A stretch of DNA of 64,000 nt from Mycobacterium triplex (GTDB taxonomy: Bacteria; Actinomycetota; Actinomycetes; Mycobacteriales; Mycobacteriaceae), in the NCBI RefSeq assembly GCF_000689255.1, contig NZ_HG964446.1, forward strand, positions 124,001 through 188,000, written 5' to 3'. Positions 10,414 through 18,755 of this stretch are shown one piece after another. A program made the position numbers and the translations under genes. The notes under the pieces were generated by a model, which was given only the letters and a program-made list of their open reading frames with translations, did no database searches and was not told the DNA's origin. Numbering within the stretch: the first letter of the stretch is position 1; each line of letters starts with the position of its first letter.

Positions 10414-11765
10414 GCGACCCGCTCACGCTGGTCCTGCGGTACGCCGACGTCGGGATCGCCACCTACGGCAGCCTGCGGGTCGTCGGGCAGCCGTCGCGAA
10501 CGGTCACCTGGGTGGTGGAGGAGCCGCTGCTGCTGGCGGCCACCGAAGAGCTGATCGACGCCATCCCCGAGCCGCACGGCAGCGAGAGCCGGCGCGACGC
10601 CATCGAGCGCGCGTTGGCCACCGGGCCTTTCGCGAAGCCGGACACCGAACTCACCGTCGCCTACATCCTGGGCGTGCTGCTGCTCTCGACGCAGGCCTGG
10701 CAGCTGCTGACGGAGTGCGTGGCCTCGCCGCGCGCCACCCTATTCGTGGCGCCCAGCGCACGTTTGGCGCGCGTCCCCTGGGGCCTGCTAGCGGTGCCGA
10801 AATCGGGCCCGAGCAAAGAGGAATTGGTGCGCGCCCGCCAGGACGCCATCACGGCCAGCGGACGGGTGGCGGCCCGGATCCCTTGGCAGCTCACGAATAT
10901 CGGTGACCACACCGACGGCCACCGGCTGACGGAGTTGGTGGACGTACTGATGGCGGTGCCGGCGAACATCGTGCACGCACCGCGTACACCGGCGCGCTGG
11001 GATGACCGCAAAGATGGCCCGCCGGTCCTGGTGCTCGACCCGCGGGTGCCCGGCCAACGCCCCGACTCCGCTCTGGGGTCGGTGCTCGGCAGGCCTTCAG
11101 CGGAAACGCGGTTGGCACAACACTTTGCCGAACTGATGGGCCAGCGCGCAGTGCTGCCCGGAACCGACGGGGCAGTCGACCTGTTCCGGCGTCCGGACGC
11201 CGACCGCGACTGGCTGGCCACCATGCTGGCACAGAAGCCCAGCAGACTGTTCTACGTCGGCCACGCGAGTTCGGCTGACGCACAGCATGATTACGCAGCG
11301 GCGGCCGACCGCGCGGCACTGCACCTGGCCTGTACCGCCGCGGCCCGAGGCGACGCCGACACCATCGGCGACCATCGTCCGCTGACCGCGTCGGACCTGA
11401 TGTCGCTGCGGCTGCCCATGCCGCCGCGGGTGGCCCTGCTGGCCTGCGGTTCGGGCGGCGACTATCGATTCGACGAGGCGACCGGTCTGGTGGCGGCGGT
11501 GATTCTGGGTGGCGCACAGCTGGTGACGGCCACGCTGTGGTCGCTGCCCACCACCGCCGCCTACCGCCGATTCGCCGCTGCGGACGCCGATCCGATGGCC
11601 GCCGTGGTCGTCGCCGTCGACCGCGCGCACGAGGCCGACGACGCGGGGGCCGCGGTCAATCGATGGCAGCGCGAACAGCTGCGGCGCTGGCGCGACGGAG
11701 ACCTCACCGCCAACCCGCTGTATTGGGCCGCGCTGGTCACCTTCGCAGTCGACGGCGCACGCTAG
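10410..11765 (+). CDS. CHAT-domain caspase-like peptidase
   Basis: A 451-residue protein whose C-terminal half has the CHAT (caspase HetF associated with TPRs) layout. A strand plus catalytic His lies in RLFYVGHASS (H285), and a strand plus catalytic Cys in RVALLACGSGG (C346). The ATLWSLP strand (about 374-380) and a final PLYWAALVTF block follow. These are the family His-Cys pair. An N-terminal domain (1-110) leads to APSARLARVPWGLL, the usual CHAT entry motif (lxxlPwaaL). Characterised relatives are proteases activated by a partner, such as the Csx29 subunit of Craspase. The substrate here is unknown. The two genes downstream at 12167-14595 are candidates. Confidence 0.85.
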   Translation: MSDPLTLVLRYADVGIATYGSLRVVGQPSRTVTWVVEEPLLLAATEELIDAIPEPHGSESRRDAIERALATGPFAKPDTELTVAYILGVLLLSTQAWQLLTECVASPRATLFVAPSARLARVPWGLLAVPKSGPSKEELVRARQDAITASGRVAARIPWQLTNIGDHTDGHRLTELVDVLMAVPANIVHAPRTPARWDDRKDGPPVLVLDPRVPGQRPDSALGSVLGRPSAETRLAQHFAELMGQRAVLPGTDGAVDLFRRPDADRDWLATMLAQKPSRLFYVGHASSADAQHDYAAAADRAALHLACTAAARGDADTIGDHRPLTASDLMSLRLPMPPRVALLACGSGGDYRFDEATGLVAAVILGGAQLVTATLWSLPTTAAYRRFAAADADPMAAVVVAVDRAHEADDAGAAVNRWQREQLRRWRDGDLTANPLYWAALVTFAVDGAR

Positions 11766-11768
11766 CCC

Positions 11769-12083
11769 TCAGACCGCGGCCAACCACGAAGCATGCACCG
11801 CCAACACGTCGTCGGGCAGCGAAAGCTGCTCGCGGGCAGCGGGATCGAACGCCACCAGGACGACCAGTCCGGGCCGCAGCACCGAGGAGTCCAGCTCATC
11901 CTCGCCGCGCGCCAATCTGCCGATGAACGTCTCACCCGACACGGCGACCACCTCGATGAATACCTGTCGCTCGCCGGCGACCTCGCGCACGGTGCCCACG
12001 CCGACGGTACGACCGGCATCGCTGCCACGACGCCAGAACGCCAAACGCCCGGCCCCGGGCAGGAATGTCTTCAGCTTCTTCAT
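11769..12083 (-). CDS. Small conserved protein of unknown function in CHAT locus
   Basis: A 104-residue protein on the strand opposite the CHAT locus, between the CHAT gene and the next plus-strand gene. A short basic N-terminus (MKKLKTFLPG, FWRRGSDAG) precedes alternating hydrophobic strands (GTVREVAGERQVFIEVVAV; GLVVLVAFDPAAREQLSLP) that suggest a small beta barrel. I see no signal peptide and do not recognise a family. ATG 12083 was chosen because coding character is lost upstream. It converges with the CHAT gene with a 3-bp gap. Confidence 0.6.
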   Translation of the reverse strand: MKKLKTFLPGAGRLAFWRRGSDAGRTVGVGTVREVAGERQVFIEVVAVSGETFIGRLARGEDELDSSVLRPGLVVLVAFDPAAREQLSLPDDVLAVHASWLAAV

Positions 12084-12154
12084 GCATCCAGGGTCTCGGT
12101 GCCCGGCGGCTACCGAACCCAACTTTTCGGCTAGGGGTATCCGTGAAATGCCCC

Positions 12155-12160
12155 TATCCT
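12155..12160 (+). promoter_or_regulatory. -10 element for leaderless gene at 12167
   Basis: TATCCT is followed by exactly 6 nt and then ATG 12167, without a ribosome site. It gives the two downstream unknown genes their own promoter, independent of the TPR/CHAT pair. Confidence 0.65.
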
Positions 12161-12166
12161 GTGCTG

Positions 12167-13486
12167 ATGAGCGCGGACCCGCAGCTGGCCACCGCCGTGG
12201 CCGCAGGCCATCCACGCCGGGCGGTGATCGAGGCGGCGTGGCGGGCGATCGGGCCCGGCGTCGAGGTGCTCAGCAGCGACGACGGCGGCCCGTTGACCCG
12301 GACCGTCAAACGCATCATCGACCCGTTGGTGCTGCGGCTGCGGTCCAACCCCCAGTATTCGGCCCCGGTGGTCGCCCCCGAGACGGCCGCGGCCATGCAC
12401 GAGCTGATCGTGGGCAGTGCATCCGAATTACGCGCCGCCGCAGCATGGTTCGAGGTCCTCAAGCTAGAGCGCCGCAGGCAGCGGATCCGCTCCGGAAACG
12501 CCCAGGAGCTCTACTTCCCGGTCTGCTACGAGCTGGCGGTCACCAAAGGTGCACCGGCACCGGAAGATCGCGAGACCGCGGCCGCCGTACTCGGCGAGAT
12601 TCACCAGGGCCGTGACCGCACCGCGATCGAAGTCTTGCATCAGTATGTGGCCGGCCAGGATGTCGTGGCCACGCTCACCGAGCAGCTCGAACGCAGTTGG
12701 CGTGACGTGCGCCCGGGCGATACCGTGACGGGTCCGTTCCTGGCCGAACTCGGCACGGTGTTGGGGCCCGCGCACGGCCACCGCGCCGCGACGGCACGCC
12801 AGCGGGTCTGGTCGGCGATGATCAGCGACACCACCCCGTACAACCTGGGTGCACTAGTCCGTGTCGAATCCGCGCAGCTGCCCTGGTCGATCGCCAAGCT
12901 GGGATTGAGTTCGGTTGTCCCGCAACGGCCCCCGCATATCGCCGGTGGGGTCGAGGGCGATCGGCCGCTGGATCGCAGCGTGGTGGACCGGGTGCGCGCG
13001 ACGCTGCGCCGCGCCCTGGACCGCGACGCCCTGCCCGACATCCCGCTGCTGTGCGAAGAAGAAGTCGACCGCGCCTGCGCGCCCTGGGGGCTGCTGTCCG
13101 AGGACAAACAGGCCACACTGGTGGCCGGCATCGAGGTCGCGGTCGAGCTGGCGCCCCTGGACCGCTCCGCCTCCAGCCGCTACGCGCTGGCGGCGCAGAT
13201 TCAGGCGCGACTGCGCAAGGAGGCATACGTGCTGCATGCCCGGCGCTATCTCGCCGAGGGCGGCCCGATGCATCCGCGGCAGCGCCAAGTCGTCGACGAC
13301 CTCGCGGCATACGCGCCGCCCTACCTGAGCCGCCTGTGGGCGCGACTGCACGGCCGCGATGTCTGGCAGGAGCCGTGCGACGACGTCGACGAGATGCGGT
13401 CACTGCTGGAGGGGGTCGCGCGATCGGTGAGCCTCGATCACCGGCAGCGAATCAAGTCGATGCTGGAATTGCAGGTGGCGGGATGA
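12167..13486 (+). CDS. Unknown protein of CHAT locus, first of pair
   Basis: A 439-residue cytosolic, mostly helical protein I cannot assign. Segments include AVIEAAWRAIGPGVEVL, TAAAMHELIVGSASELRAAA, a central SWRDVRPGDTVTGPFL, and KEAYVLHARRYLAEGGPMHP near the end. Charged residues (Arg/Glu) dominate. There are no membrane segments and no nucleotide-binding loop. It overlaps the next gene by 4 nt (ATGA), so the two products are probably made in a fixed ratio. Position next to a CHAT peptidase suggests a substrate, adaptor or effector, but that is inference. Confidence 0.75.
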   Translation: MSADPQLATAVAAGHPRRAVIEAAWRAIGPGVEVLSSDDGGPLTRTVKRIIDPLVLRLRSNPQYSAPVVAPETAAAMHELIVGSASELRAAAAWFEVLKLERRRQRIRSGNAQELYFPVCYELAVTKGAPAPEDRETAAAVLGEIHQGRDRTAIEVLHQYVAGQDVVATLTEQLERSWRDVRPGDTVTGPFLAELGTVLGPAHGHRAATARQRVWSAMISDTTPYNLGALVRVESAQLPWSIAKLGLSSVVPQRPPHIAGGVEGDRPLDRSVVDRVRATLRRALDRDALPDIPLLCEEEVDRACAPWGLLSEDKQATLVAGIEVAVELAPLDRSASSRYALAAQIQARLRKEAYVLHARRYLAEGGPMHPRQRQVVDDLAAYAPPYLSRLWARLHGRDVWQEPCDDVDEMRSLLEGVARSVSLDHRQRIKSMLELQVAG

Positions 13487-14595
13487 AACTGGTTGCCGAG
13501 TCCGGTCTTTGGACCCTCGGACCCGCCACCGCTGCGACCCCGCTGGCGGCGGTGCTGGAAGTCAGTGGCGCCGTGCTGTCCTGGACGATCGACGATCCGC
13601 CCGGCGAAGAGCGAACCCAGATCACCTTCACCGATCTGTCGCGTGCGGACTGGCTGTGGCGGGTGTTCGGTGAGGCCGGTCATGTCGCGCTGGCCGCTGC
13701 CGCCGACTCCGCGGACGCCGGCATCGAGCGCAGCGACGTCGACATCGTGCCGGGTTCGGTCGATCGGCTGCGCCGGCTGGCCGTCGGGCATTGGCTGCGG
13801 CGCTGGTGGCCGGCGAGTCAGCGGGACGGGATCGCCGGCCTGGACCGCGCGCTGCTCGACGTCGAGGTCGCGGTGCTGACCGCCGGTGCGCAGGACTTCT
13901 TTACCGACGACACGCTGGATTCGGACGTGACCGGGCTGCTCGCCCCGCACGCCGCGGCGTTGTTCACCCACGTCCGCAGCGATGACGCACGGATCGCGAA
14001 CCTGGTGCGCGCTGGTGCCGAGCTCGCCGACGAGGTCGGGGTTGACGACGATGCGTGGTCGGAATTGATTGCTGCTCTTGATGATTCGGGTGTCGTGCTG
14101 ACGATACCGAACGGGCGTCGCGACGACTACGCCCTGGCCGCGGGTGCTGACGCGGGCCCCCGCGGCTCGTCGATCGCCCGGGGCGTCGCGTCCATCAACT
14201 GGACCGCGGTGCCCCCGGCCATCTTCGACGCCGGCGAGAACACCGTCGACTGGAGCATCGAGGCGTTCGGCGCGCTGATACGCGCGGCGATCATCGGGCC
14301 CGACCTGCCGTCGGGCATCGCGGTGCGTTTGCAGTCCGGAGCGATCAGCGGTGCCGGCGTGCTGGACGGCGAGGGCCGCGCGACGCTCCCGCTGGTCGAC
14401 GCCGACGGGCAGCCGATGACCGAGTCCGCCGCCTGGGATCACGACTGGACGGCGACCGCGGTGCTGGTGGGAGCCGACACGACCGAGACCCGCGAAACCC
14501 GCGACCGGATCCGCCGGTGGGCACATGCCAGGCTGGACCGGCCGCCGGCGGACGCGTTTCTGGCCGAGATTTTGGCTTCCGAATCCGCCTATTAA
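13483..14595 (+). CDS. Unknown protein of CHAT locus, second of pair
   Basis: A 370-residue acidic protein, family not recognised. The N-terminal ~60 residues look beta-rich (LWTLGPATAATPLAAVLEVS, ERTQITFTDLS). A helical middle follows (SVDRLRRLAVGHWLRRWWP). The C-terminal half looks like a beta sandwich (SINWTAVPPAIFDAGENTVD, GIAVRLQSGAISGAGVLDGE) and ends with RDRIRRWAHARLDRPPADAF. There is no signal peptide. Its ATG lies in the stop of the previous gene, so they act as a unit. A two-domain layout with a hinge (around 205-225) would suit proteolytic activation, but no cleavage site can be named. Confidence 0.75.
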   Translation: MKLVAESGLWTLGPATAATPLAAVLEVSGAVLSWTIDDPPGEERTQITFTDLSRADWLWRVFGEAGHVALAAAADSADAGIERSDVDIVPGSVDRLRRLAVGHWLRRWWPASQRDGIAGLDRALLDVEVAVLTAGAQDFFTDDTLDSDVTGLLAPHAAALFTHVRSDDARIANLVRAGAELADEVGVDDDAWSELIAALDDSGVVLTIPNGRRDDYALAAGADAGPRGSSIARGVASINWTAVPPAIFDAGENTVDWSIEAFGALIRAAIIGPDLPSGIAVRLQSGAISGAGVLDGEGRATLPLVDADGQPMTESAAWDHDWTATAVLVGADTTETRETRDRIRRWAHARLDRPPADAFLAEILASESAY

Positions 14596-14612
14596 GCGCG
14601 CGGACAATTCCC

Positions 14613-14618
14613 TATGCT
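14613..14618 (+). promoter_or_regulatory. -10 element for leaderless DapB-fold gene
   Basis: TATGCT, then 6 nt, then GTG 14625, with no Shine-Dalgarno. It separates this gene from the CHAT-locus pair that ends 30 nt upstream. Confidence 0.65.
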
Positions 14619-14624
14619 GAGCGA

Positions 14625-15680
14625 GTGCCAAACAACTATCGAGTCGTTCAGTGGAACACCGGAAACGTGGGCAAGAGCTCGCTCAAGTCGATCGCCGACA
14701 ACCCCACCTTGGAGCTGGTCGGGTGCTTTGCCTGGTCACCGGAGAAGGTCGGCAAGGATGCCGGCGAATTGGTCGGCATCCCGCCACTCGGGGTCGTCGC
14801 GACCAATGACATCGACGCGCTGCTCGCGCTGAAACCGGACTGCGTGGTCTACAACCCGATGTGGATCAACGTCGACGAGCTGGTCACAATCCTGTCCGCG
14901 GGCGTCAACGTGGTGACCACCGCGTCGTTCATCACCGGCCACAACCTGGGCGAGGGCCGCGACCGGCTGCTCGAGGCGTGCGAGTTGGGCGGCTCGACGA
15001 TCTTCGGGTCCGGCGTGAGCCCGGGCTTCGCCGAGCTGCTGGCGATCGTGTCGGCGATGGTGTGCAACCGCGTCGACAAGGTCACCGTCAACGAAGCCGC
15101 CGACACCACGTTCTACGACTCCCCGGAGACCGAGAAGCCGGTGGGCTTCGGGCAGCCGATCGATCACCCGGACCTGCCGGCGATGGCCGCCAAGGGCACC
15201 GCCATCTTCGGCGAGGCCGTCCGGCTGGTGGGCGACGCGCTCGGCGTCGAACTCGACGAGATCAAGTGCGTCGCCGAGTTCGCCCAGACCACCGCCGACC
15301 TCGAAATGGCGTCGTGGACCATCCCCGCCGGACACGTCGCGGGCACCTACATCAGCTGGCAGGGCATCGTCAACGGCAAGACCCTGATCGACCTCAACGT
15401 CCGGTGGCGCAAGGGGCAGACCCTGGAACCCGACTGGAAGATCGAGCAGGACGGCTGGGTGATTCAGATCGACGGTCAGCCGACGGTGACGACGAAGGTC
15501 GGGTTCCTGCCGCCGCCGTACTTCGAGGCGACGACGCTCGAGGAATTCATGGACCTCGGCCACATCATGACGGCGGTGCCCGCCATCAACGCGATTCCGG
15601 CGGTGGTGGCCGCGGCGCCCGGCATCGCCACCTACGCCGATCTTCCGTTGACGCTGCCGCGCGGATTCGCGAAAACCTAG
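14625..15680 (+). CDS. DapB-N-fold NAD(P)H-dependent oxidoreductase
   Basis: A 351-residue protein with a Rossmann start (YRVVQWNTGNVGKSSLKSI, residues 5-23) typical of dihydrodipicolinate-reductase-like amine/amino-acid dehydrogenases, a family including 2,4-diaminopentanoate dehydrogenase. A C-terminal alpha/beta domain carries GSGVSPGFAELL. In mycobacteria these genes are common and mostly uncharacterised, so the substrate is unknown. GTG 14625 is chosen from the leaderless promoter. A clear paralogue lies at 50842-51924, sharing VxYxPM/L, ILxxGxNVVT and the GSG(V/I)xPG motif. Confidence 0.85.
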   Translation: MPNNYRVVQWNTGNVGKSSLKSIADNPTLELVGCFAWSPEKVGKDAGELVGIPPLGVVATNDIDALLALKPDCVVYNPMWINVDELVTILSAGVNVVTTASFITGHNLGEGRDRLLEACELGGSTIFGSGVSPGFAELLAIVSAMVCNRVDKVTVNEAADTTFYDSPETEKPVGFGQPIDHPDLPAMAAKGTAIFGEAVRLVGDALGVELDEIKCVAEFAQTTADLEMASWTIPAGHVAGTYISWQGIVNGKTLIDLNVRWRKGQTLEPDWKIEQDGWVIQIDGQPTVTTKVGFLPPPYFEATTLEEFMDLGHIMTAVPAINAIPAVVAAAPGIATYADLPLTLPRGFAKT

Positions 15681-15695
15681 GCAACCCAACGGTAG

Positions 15696-16709
15696 TTACG
15701 ACGCCGGCGAGAGCTCGGTCCTGAACCGTCGTGGCCGCGGCAACGCCTCATTTAGCGTGCGTTCGCGAAAGGTGTTGCGGTAGCTCTGCGGTGCCACACC
15801 GCTGAGCCGGCGAAACTGCTCACGGAAGTTCGCCGCGGAAGTGAAGCCGACGTCGCGGCCGATCCTTTCCACCCCGCGTGAGGACCGCTCCAGGAGTTCC
15901 TGCGCGTGGCGGACGCGCACTCCAGTGACCCACTGCATGGGTGTTTGACCCGTTTCCGCCTGGAAACGACGGTTCAAGGTGCGCACGCTCGTCGCGGCGA
16001 AATCCGCGATATCGGCCAAGGTCAATTGGCGGTGCGCATTCTGTTCGATCCACGCCAACACCGCATCCAGTTCGGTTCTTGCCCCGATAGCGCTGACCGG
16101 CAGCCGGTTTCGGACGATGAATTGTGCCTGACCGCCGCTGCGGTGCAGTGGCGCGACCGCGAGCTTGGCGGCGACAGCCGCGGCGGCGGCACCGTGGTCT
16201 CGTTGCACCATGTACAGACATAGATCGATTCCCGCCGTAGCGCCGGCGGAGGTCAAGATCTGCCCTTCGTCGACATAGAGGACATCCGGATCCAGGGCAA
16301 CGTCGGGAAAGGCGGTCCGGAAGAGGTCGGCAGCGACCCAATGCGTGGTCGCTCGCTTGCCGTCGAGGAGTCCCGCGGCGGCCAGTGTGAAAGCGCCCGT
16401 GCAGATCGAGGCGATCCGGGAGCCGGCCGCGTAGGCCGAGCGCAGCGCGGTGATCACCTCGGGCGGCGTCTCGGCGGTCGGGTCGTTGCGGCCGGGCACG
16501 ATGACGATGTCCGCGCCGGTCAACGCTTCAAGGCCATGGTCGGTACCGATGCGAAGCGGTCCCGCGTCGACCTCCGGTGCCGTAGCACACACCCGCACCT
16601 GGTAGCCGTTCTCACCGGTGGGTAGCGGGACCCGTCCGAACACTTCCACCGCGATGCTCAGGTCATAGGCGATTACGTCCGGCAAGGCCAGGACGGCAAC
16701 GCTGCGCAT
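15696..16709 (-). CDS. GlxA-type AraC-family transcriptional regulator
   Basis: A 337-residue two-domain regulator. Residues 1-185 form a DJ-1/PfpI amidase-like domain with the nucleophile-elbow-like ASICTGAFTLAAAGLLDGK (Cys retained). The C-terminus has two AraC helix-turn-helices (LTLADIADFAATSVRTLNRR and RIGRDVGFTSAANFREQFRR). The first domain probably senses a small ligand. ATG 16709 is fixed by TATGCT 6 nt upstream on the minus strand. It may control the divergent or adjacent accessory genes. The target is not evident. Confidence 0.9.
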   Translation of the reverse strand: MRSVAVLALPDVIAYDLSIAVEVFGRVPLPTGENGYQVRVCATAPEVDAGPLRIGTDHGLEALTGADIVIVPGRNDPTAETPPEVITALRSAYAAGSRIASICTGAFTLAAAGLLDGKRATTHWVAADLFRTAFPDVALDPDVLYVDEGQILTSAGATAGIDLCLYMVQRDHGAAAAAVAAKLAVAPLHRSGGQAQFIVRNRLPVSAIGARTELDAVLAWIEQNAHRQLTLADIADFAATSVRTLNRRFQAETGQTPMQWVTGVRVRHAQELLERSSRGVERIGRDVGFTSAANFREQFRRLSGVAPQSYRNTFRERTLNEALPRPRRFRTELSPAS

Positions 16710-16715
16710 GGTGGG

Positions 16716-16721
16716 AGCATA
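16716..16721 (-). promoter_or_regulatory. -10 element for leaderless AraC-family gene
   Basis: On the minus strand TATGCT is followed by CCCACC and then ATG 16709, the same TANNNT-N6-start layout seen at 8686, 12155 and 14613. Confidence 0.65.
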
Positions 16722-16788
16722 CCGGCTGTGTTGGCGGGATCGTGGCGGTACGACAAAATATTGCCACCATGGCCGATGGCGGCCCCGC

Positions 16789-17073
16789 TCAACGCGATTC
16801 CTCGTCCGCGTGGGCGTGGCCGTCGCCAGCACTCATGCTCCGCGCGACCAATAGCCCTCCTATCCCGGGAACCAGGGACAGCAGCCAAATGCGTTGTCGC
16901 CCAACACCGAGCATGATCGCCGAAACGACGGTCGACGTGTAGGCCAGCCCGTGGATGGGCCCGAGCAGCCGGGAGAACTCGGGCAGGTGCACGGTCGCGA
17001 CGTTCAACAGCAGCAACGTGAGCGTGCCCAGTTCCACCGCGCCGACGATGCGCATCGCGCGGCGAGCGTTCAC
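16789..17073 (-). CDS. Small DUF3817-like integral membrane protein
   Basis: A 94-residue protein with three hydrophobic segments (MRIVGAVELGTLTLLLLNVA; LLGPIHGLAYTSTVVSAIML; IWLLSLVPGIGGLLVARSM) and a His/Asp-rich tail. The RIVGAVELGTLTLLL and GPIHGLAY motifs match the DUF3817 membrane family, whose role is unknown. GTG 17073 overlaps the stop of the upstream membrane gene by 4 nt (GTGA), so the two are coupled and may form a complex. Confidence 0.75.
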   Translation of the reverse strand: MNARRAMRIVGAVELGTLTLLLLNVATVHLPEFSRLLGPIHGLAYTSTVVSAIMLGVGRQRIWLLSLVPGIGGLLVARSMSAGDGHAHADEESR

Positions 17074-17576
17074 AGGCCGGCGCCGGTGGTCGAGCCGGGA
17101 CGCACGATCATCAGGATGACGACGACGACCCACAGCAGGTTGAACATGCCGGTCTGCATCCCCAGCCGGCCGGTGAGACGCAGCGACGGAAAGTCCCCGG
17201 TGCCGTCGGCGACGGCCGCCCCCGAGCAACGGCCGGTGTCGATGCTCTCGAGTGCCAGCCGCTGACCGGGCACGATCAGGGTGGCGAGAACCGCAACGGC
17301 CAGCGCGGTGATCGCAATCGAAATGAGCAACCATGCATCGCCGAGCACGCCCATGCTTGCGGCGGTCGCCACACCGAATACCGGCACGACGATGCCGATC
17401 GTCATGTACACCTTGACAATTCGGTGCAGCACGAATGCGGCGGCGGATGCCCGCCGATCATCGGGATCGATGATGGCCGCCCGAGCCACGCGAGGGAACA
17501 TGCTGGCGGCGACCGCGACGGGGCCGATCGCGAGGATCGCCGCCACCACGTGTACCGATAGCAGGAAGGCGTTCAC
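17070..17576 (-). CDS. Four-TM membrane protein, DUF2269-like
   Basis: A 168-residue membrane protein. Hydrophobic helices lie near 1-26 (NAFLLSVHVVAAILAIGPVA), 56-75, 82-102 and 142-160. The early His and the VHVVAAILAIGP segment resemble the DUF2269 family, whose members may bind haem, but this is tentative. The start is GTG 17576. It is the first gene of a two-gene unit with the DUF3817-like protein. Confidence 0.7.
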   Translation of the reverse strand: MNAFLLSVHVVAAILAIGPVAVAASMFPRVARAAIIDPDDRRASAAAFVLHRIVKVYMTIGIVVPVFGVATAASMGVLGDAWLLISIAITALAVAVLATLIVPGQRLALESIDTGRCSGAAVADGTGDFPSLRLTGRLGMQTGMFNLLWVVVVILMIVRPGSTTGAGL

Positions 17577-17848
17577 CGGACACCGCCGTCGGCCGCGACG
17601 AACGTGAATGACTGCGAGCACACGCCCGCAATGCTGATGGACGCCTGCTACTCGCACCAGAGTCTGGCTGGCCAGATTTCGCCGCAATGTTGCCATCCGC
17701 GGACCGCAGCGACGAAACCGCTTGTGGCATGCAGGATTCGCGGACGGCTCGAGCAAGGCAATATCCCAGCGCGCGTTGGCAATCCGGCTCATATCTCGCG
17801 GCGGGCGGCAACGCTACCGTCGATCTACCCGTTCGGAAAGGACGTTCA

Positions 17849-18745
17849 ATGCCCGCAGCCAAGCCGTACGGCCACAAGCAGTTCAAGACGATCAACGGCA
17901 AGCGGATGGCCTACATCGATGAGGGCCAAGGCGATTCGATCGTATTCCAGCACGGCAACCCCACCTCGTCGTACCTGTGGCGCAACGTGATGCCGCACCT
18001 GGAGGGGCTGGGCCGGCTGGTGGCATGCGATCTGATCGGGATGGGCGATTCGGACAAACTCGACAACTCCGGCCCGGGCAGCTATCACTACCGCGAGAAC
18101 CGTGACTACCTGTTCGCCCTATGGGACGCACTCGACCTGGGTGATCGTGTGACGCTGGTGCTCCACGACTGGGGCGGGGCGTTGGGTTTCGATTGGGCTA
18201 ACCGGCACCGTGACCGGGTCGCCGGCATCGCGCACATGGAAACGGTTGCGGTGCCGATGGAGTGGGACGATTTTCCTTCAGACGTGGCTCAGATGTTTCG
18301 GGGCTTCCGCTCCCCGCAGGGCGAGGCGATGGTGCTGCGGGACAACATGTTCATCGAGCGCGTCCTGCCCGCCATCGTTTCGCGCACCCTGTCGGACGAG
18401 GAATTGGATCACTACCGTCGGCCGTTCCGTAATGGCGGCGAGGATCGCCGACCGACGCTGTCGTGGCCACGCGATGTTCCGCTCGGCGGTGAGCCGGCCG
18501 ACGTGATTGCGGTCCTGAACGAATTCGGGCCGTGGTTGTCGGGTGCCGATGTGCCCAAGTTGTTCGTCAGAGCTGACCCGGGCGTGATCCAGCGAGGCCG
18601 CGTGCTCGATGTCGTGCGCGGCTGGGCCAACCAGACCGAGGTCACGGTGCCCGGTCTGCATTTCCTTCAGGAAGACAGCGCCGACGAAATCGGTACGGCC
18701 GTCGCTTCGTTCGTGCGCACGATCCGCGCCGCGACCTTGTGCTGA
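17849..18745 (+). CDS. dhaA: Haloalkane dehalogenase (LinB/DhaA type)
   Basis: A 298-residue alpha/beta hydrolase that hydrolyses carbon-halogen bonds to alcohol plus halide. All key residues are visible: oxyanion/halide HGNP (35-38, N37), nucleophile in VLHDWGG (D107, with halide-binding W108), catalytic acid in AHMETVAVP (E131), and base in GLHFLQED (H271). The catalytic-acid position after strand 6 is that of the LinB/Rv2579 subclass. GGAAAGGA lies 8-9 nt before the ATG. It stands alone, with a 266-bp upstream spacer in which I see no gene. Confidence 0.95.
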   Translation: MPAAKPYGHKQFKTINGKRMAYIDEGQGDSIVFQHGNPTSSYLWRNVMPHLEGLGRLVACDLIGMGDSDKLDNSGPGSYHYRENRDYLFALWDALDLGDRVTLVLHDWGGALGFDWANRHRDRVAGIAHMETVAVPMEWDDFPSDVAQMFRGFRSPQGEAMVLRDNMFIERVLPAIVSRTLSDEELDHYRRPFRNGGEDRRPTLSWPRDVPLGGEPADVIAVLNEFGPWLSGADVPKLFVRADPGVIQRGRVLDVVRGWANQTEVTVPGLHFLQEDSADEIGTAVASFVRTIRAATLC

Positions 18746-18755
18746 CGCTGCCGCG

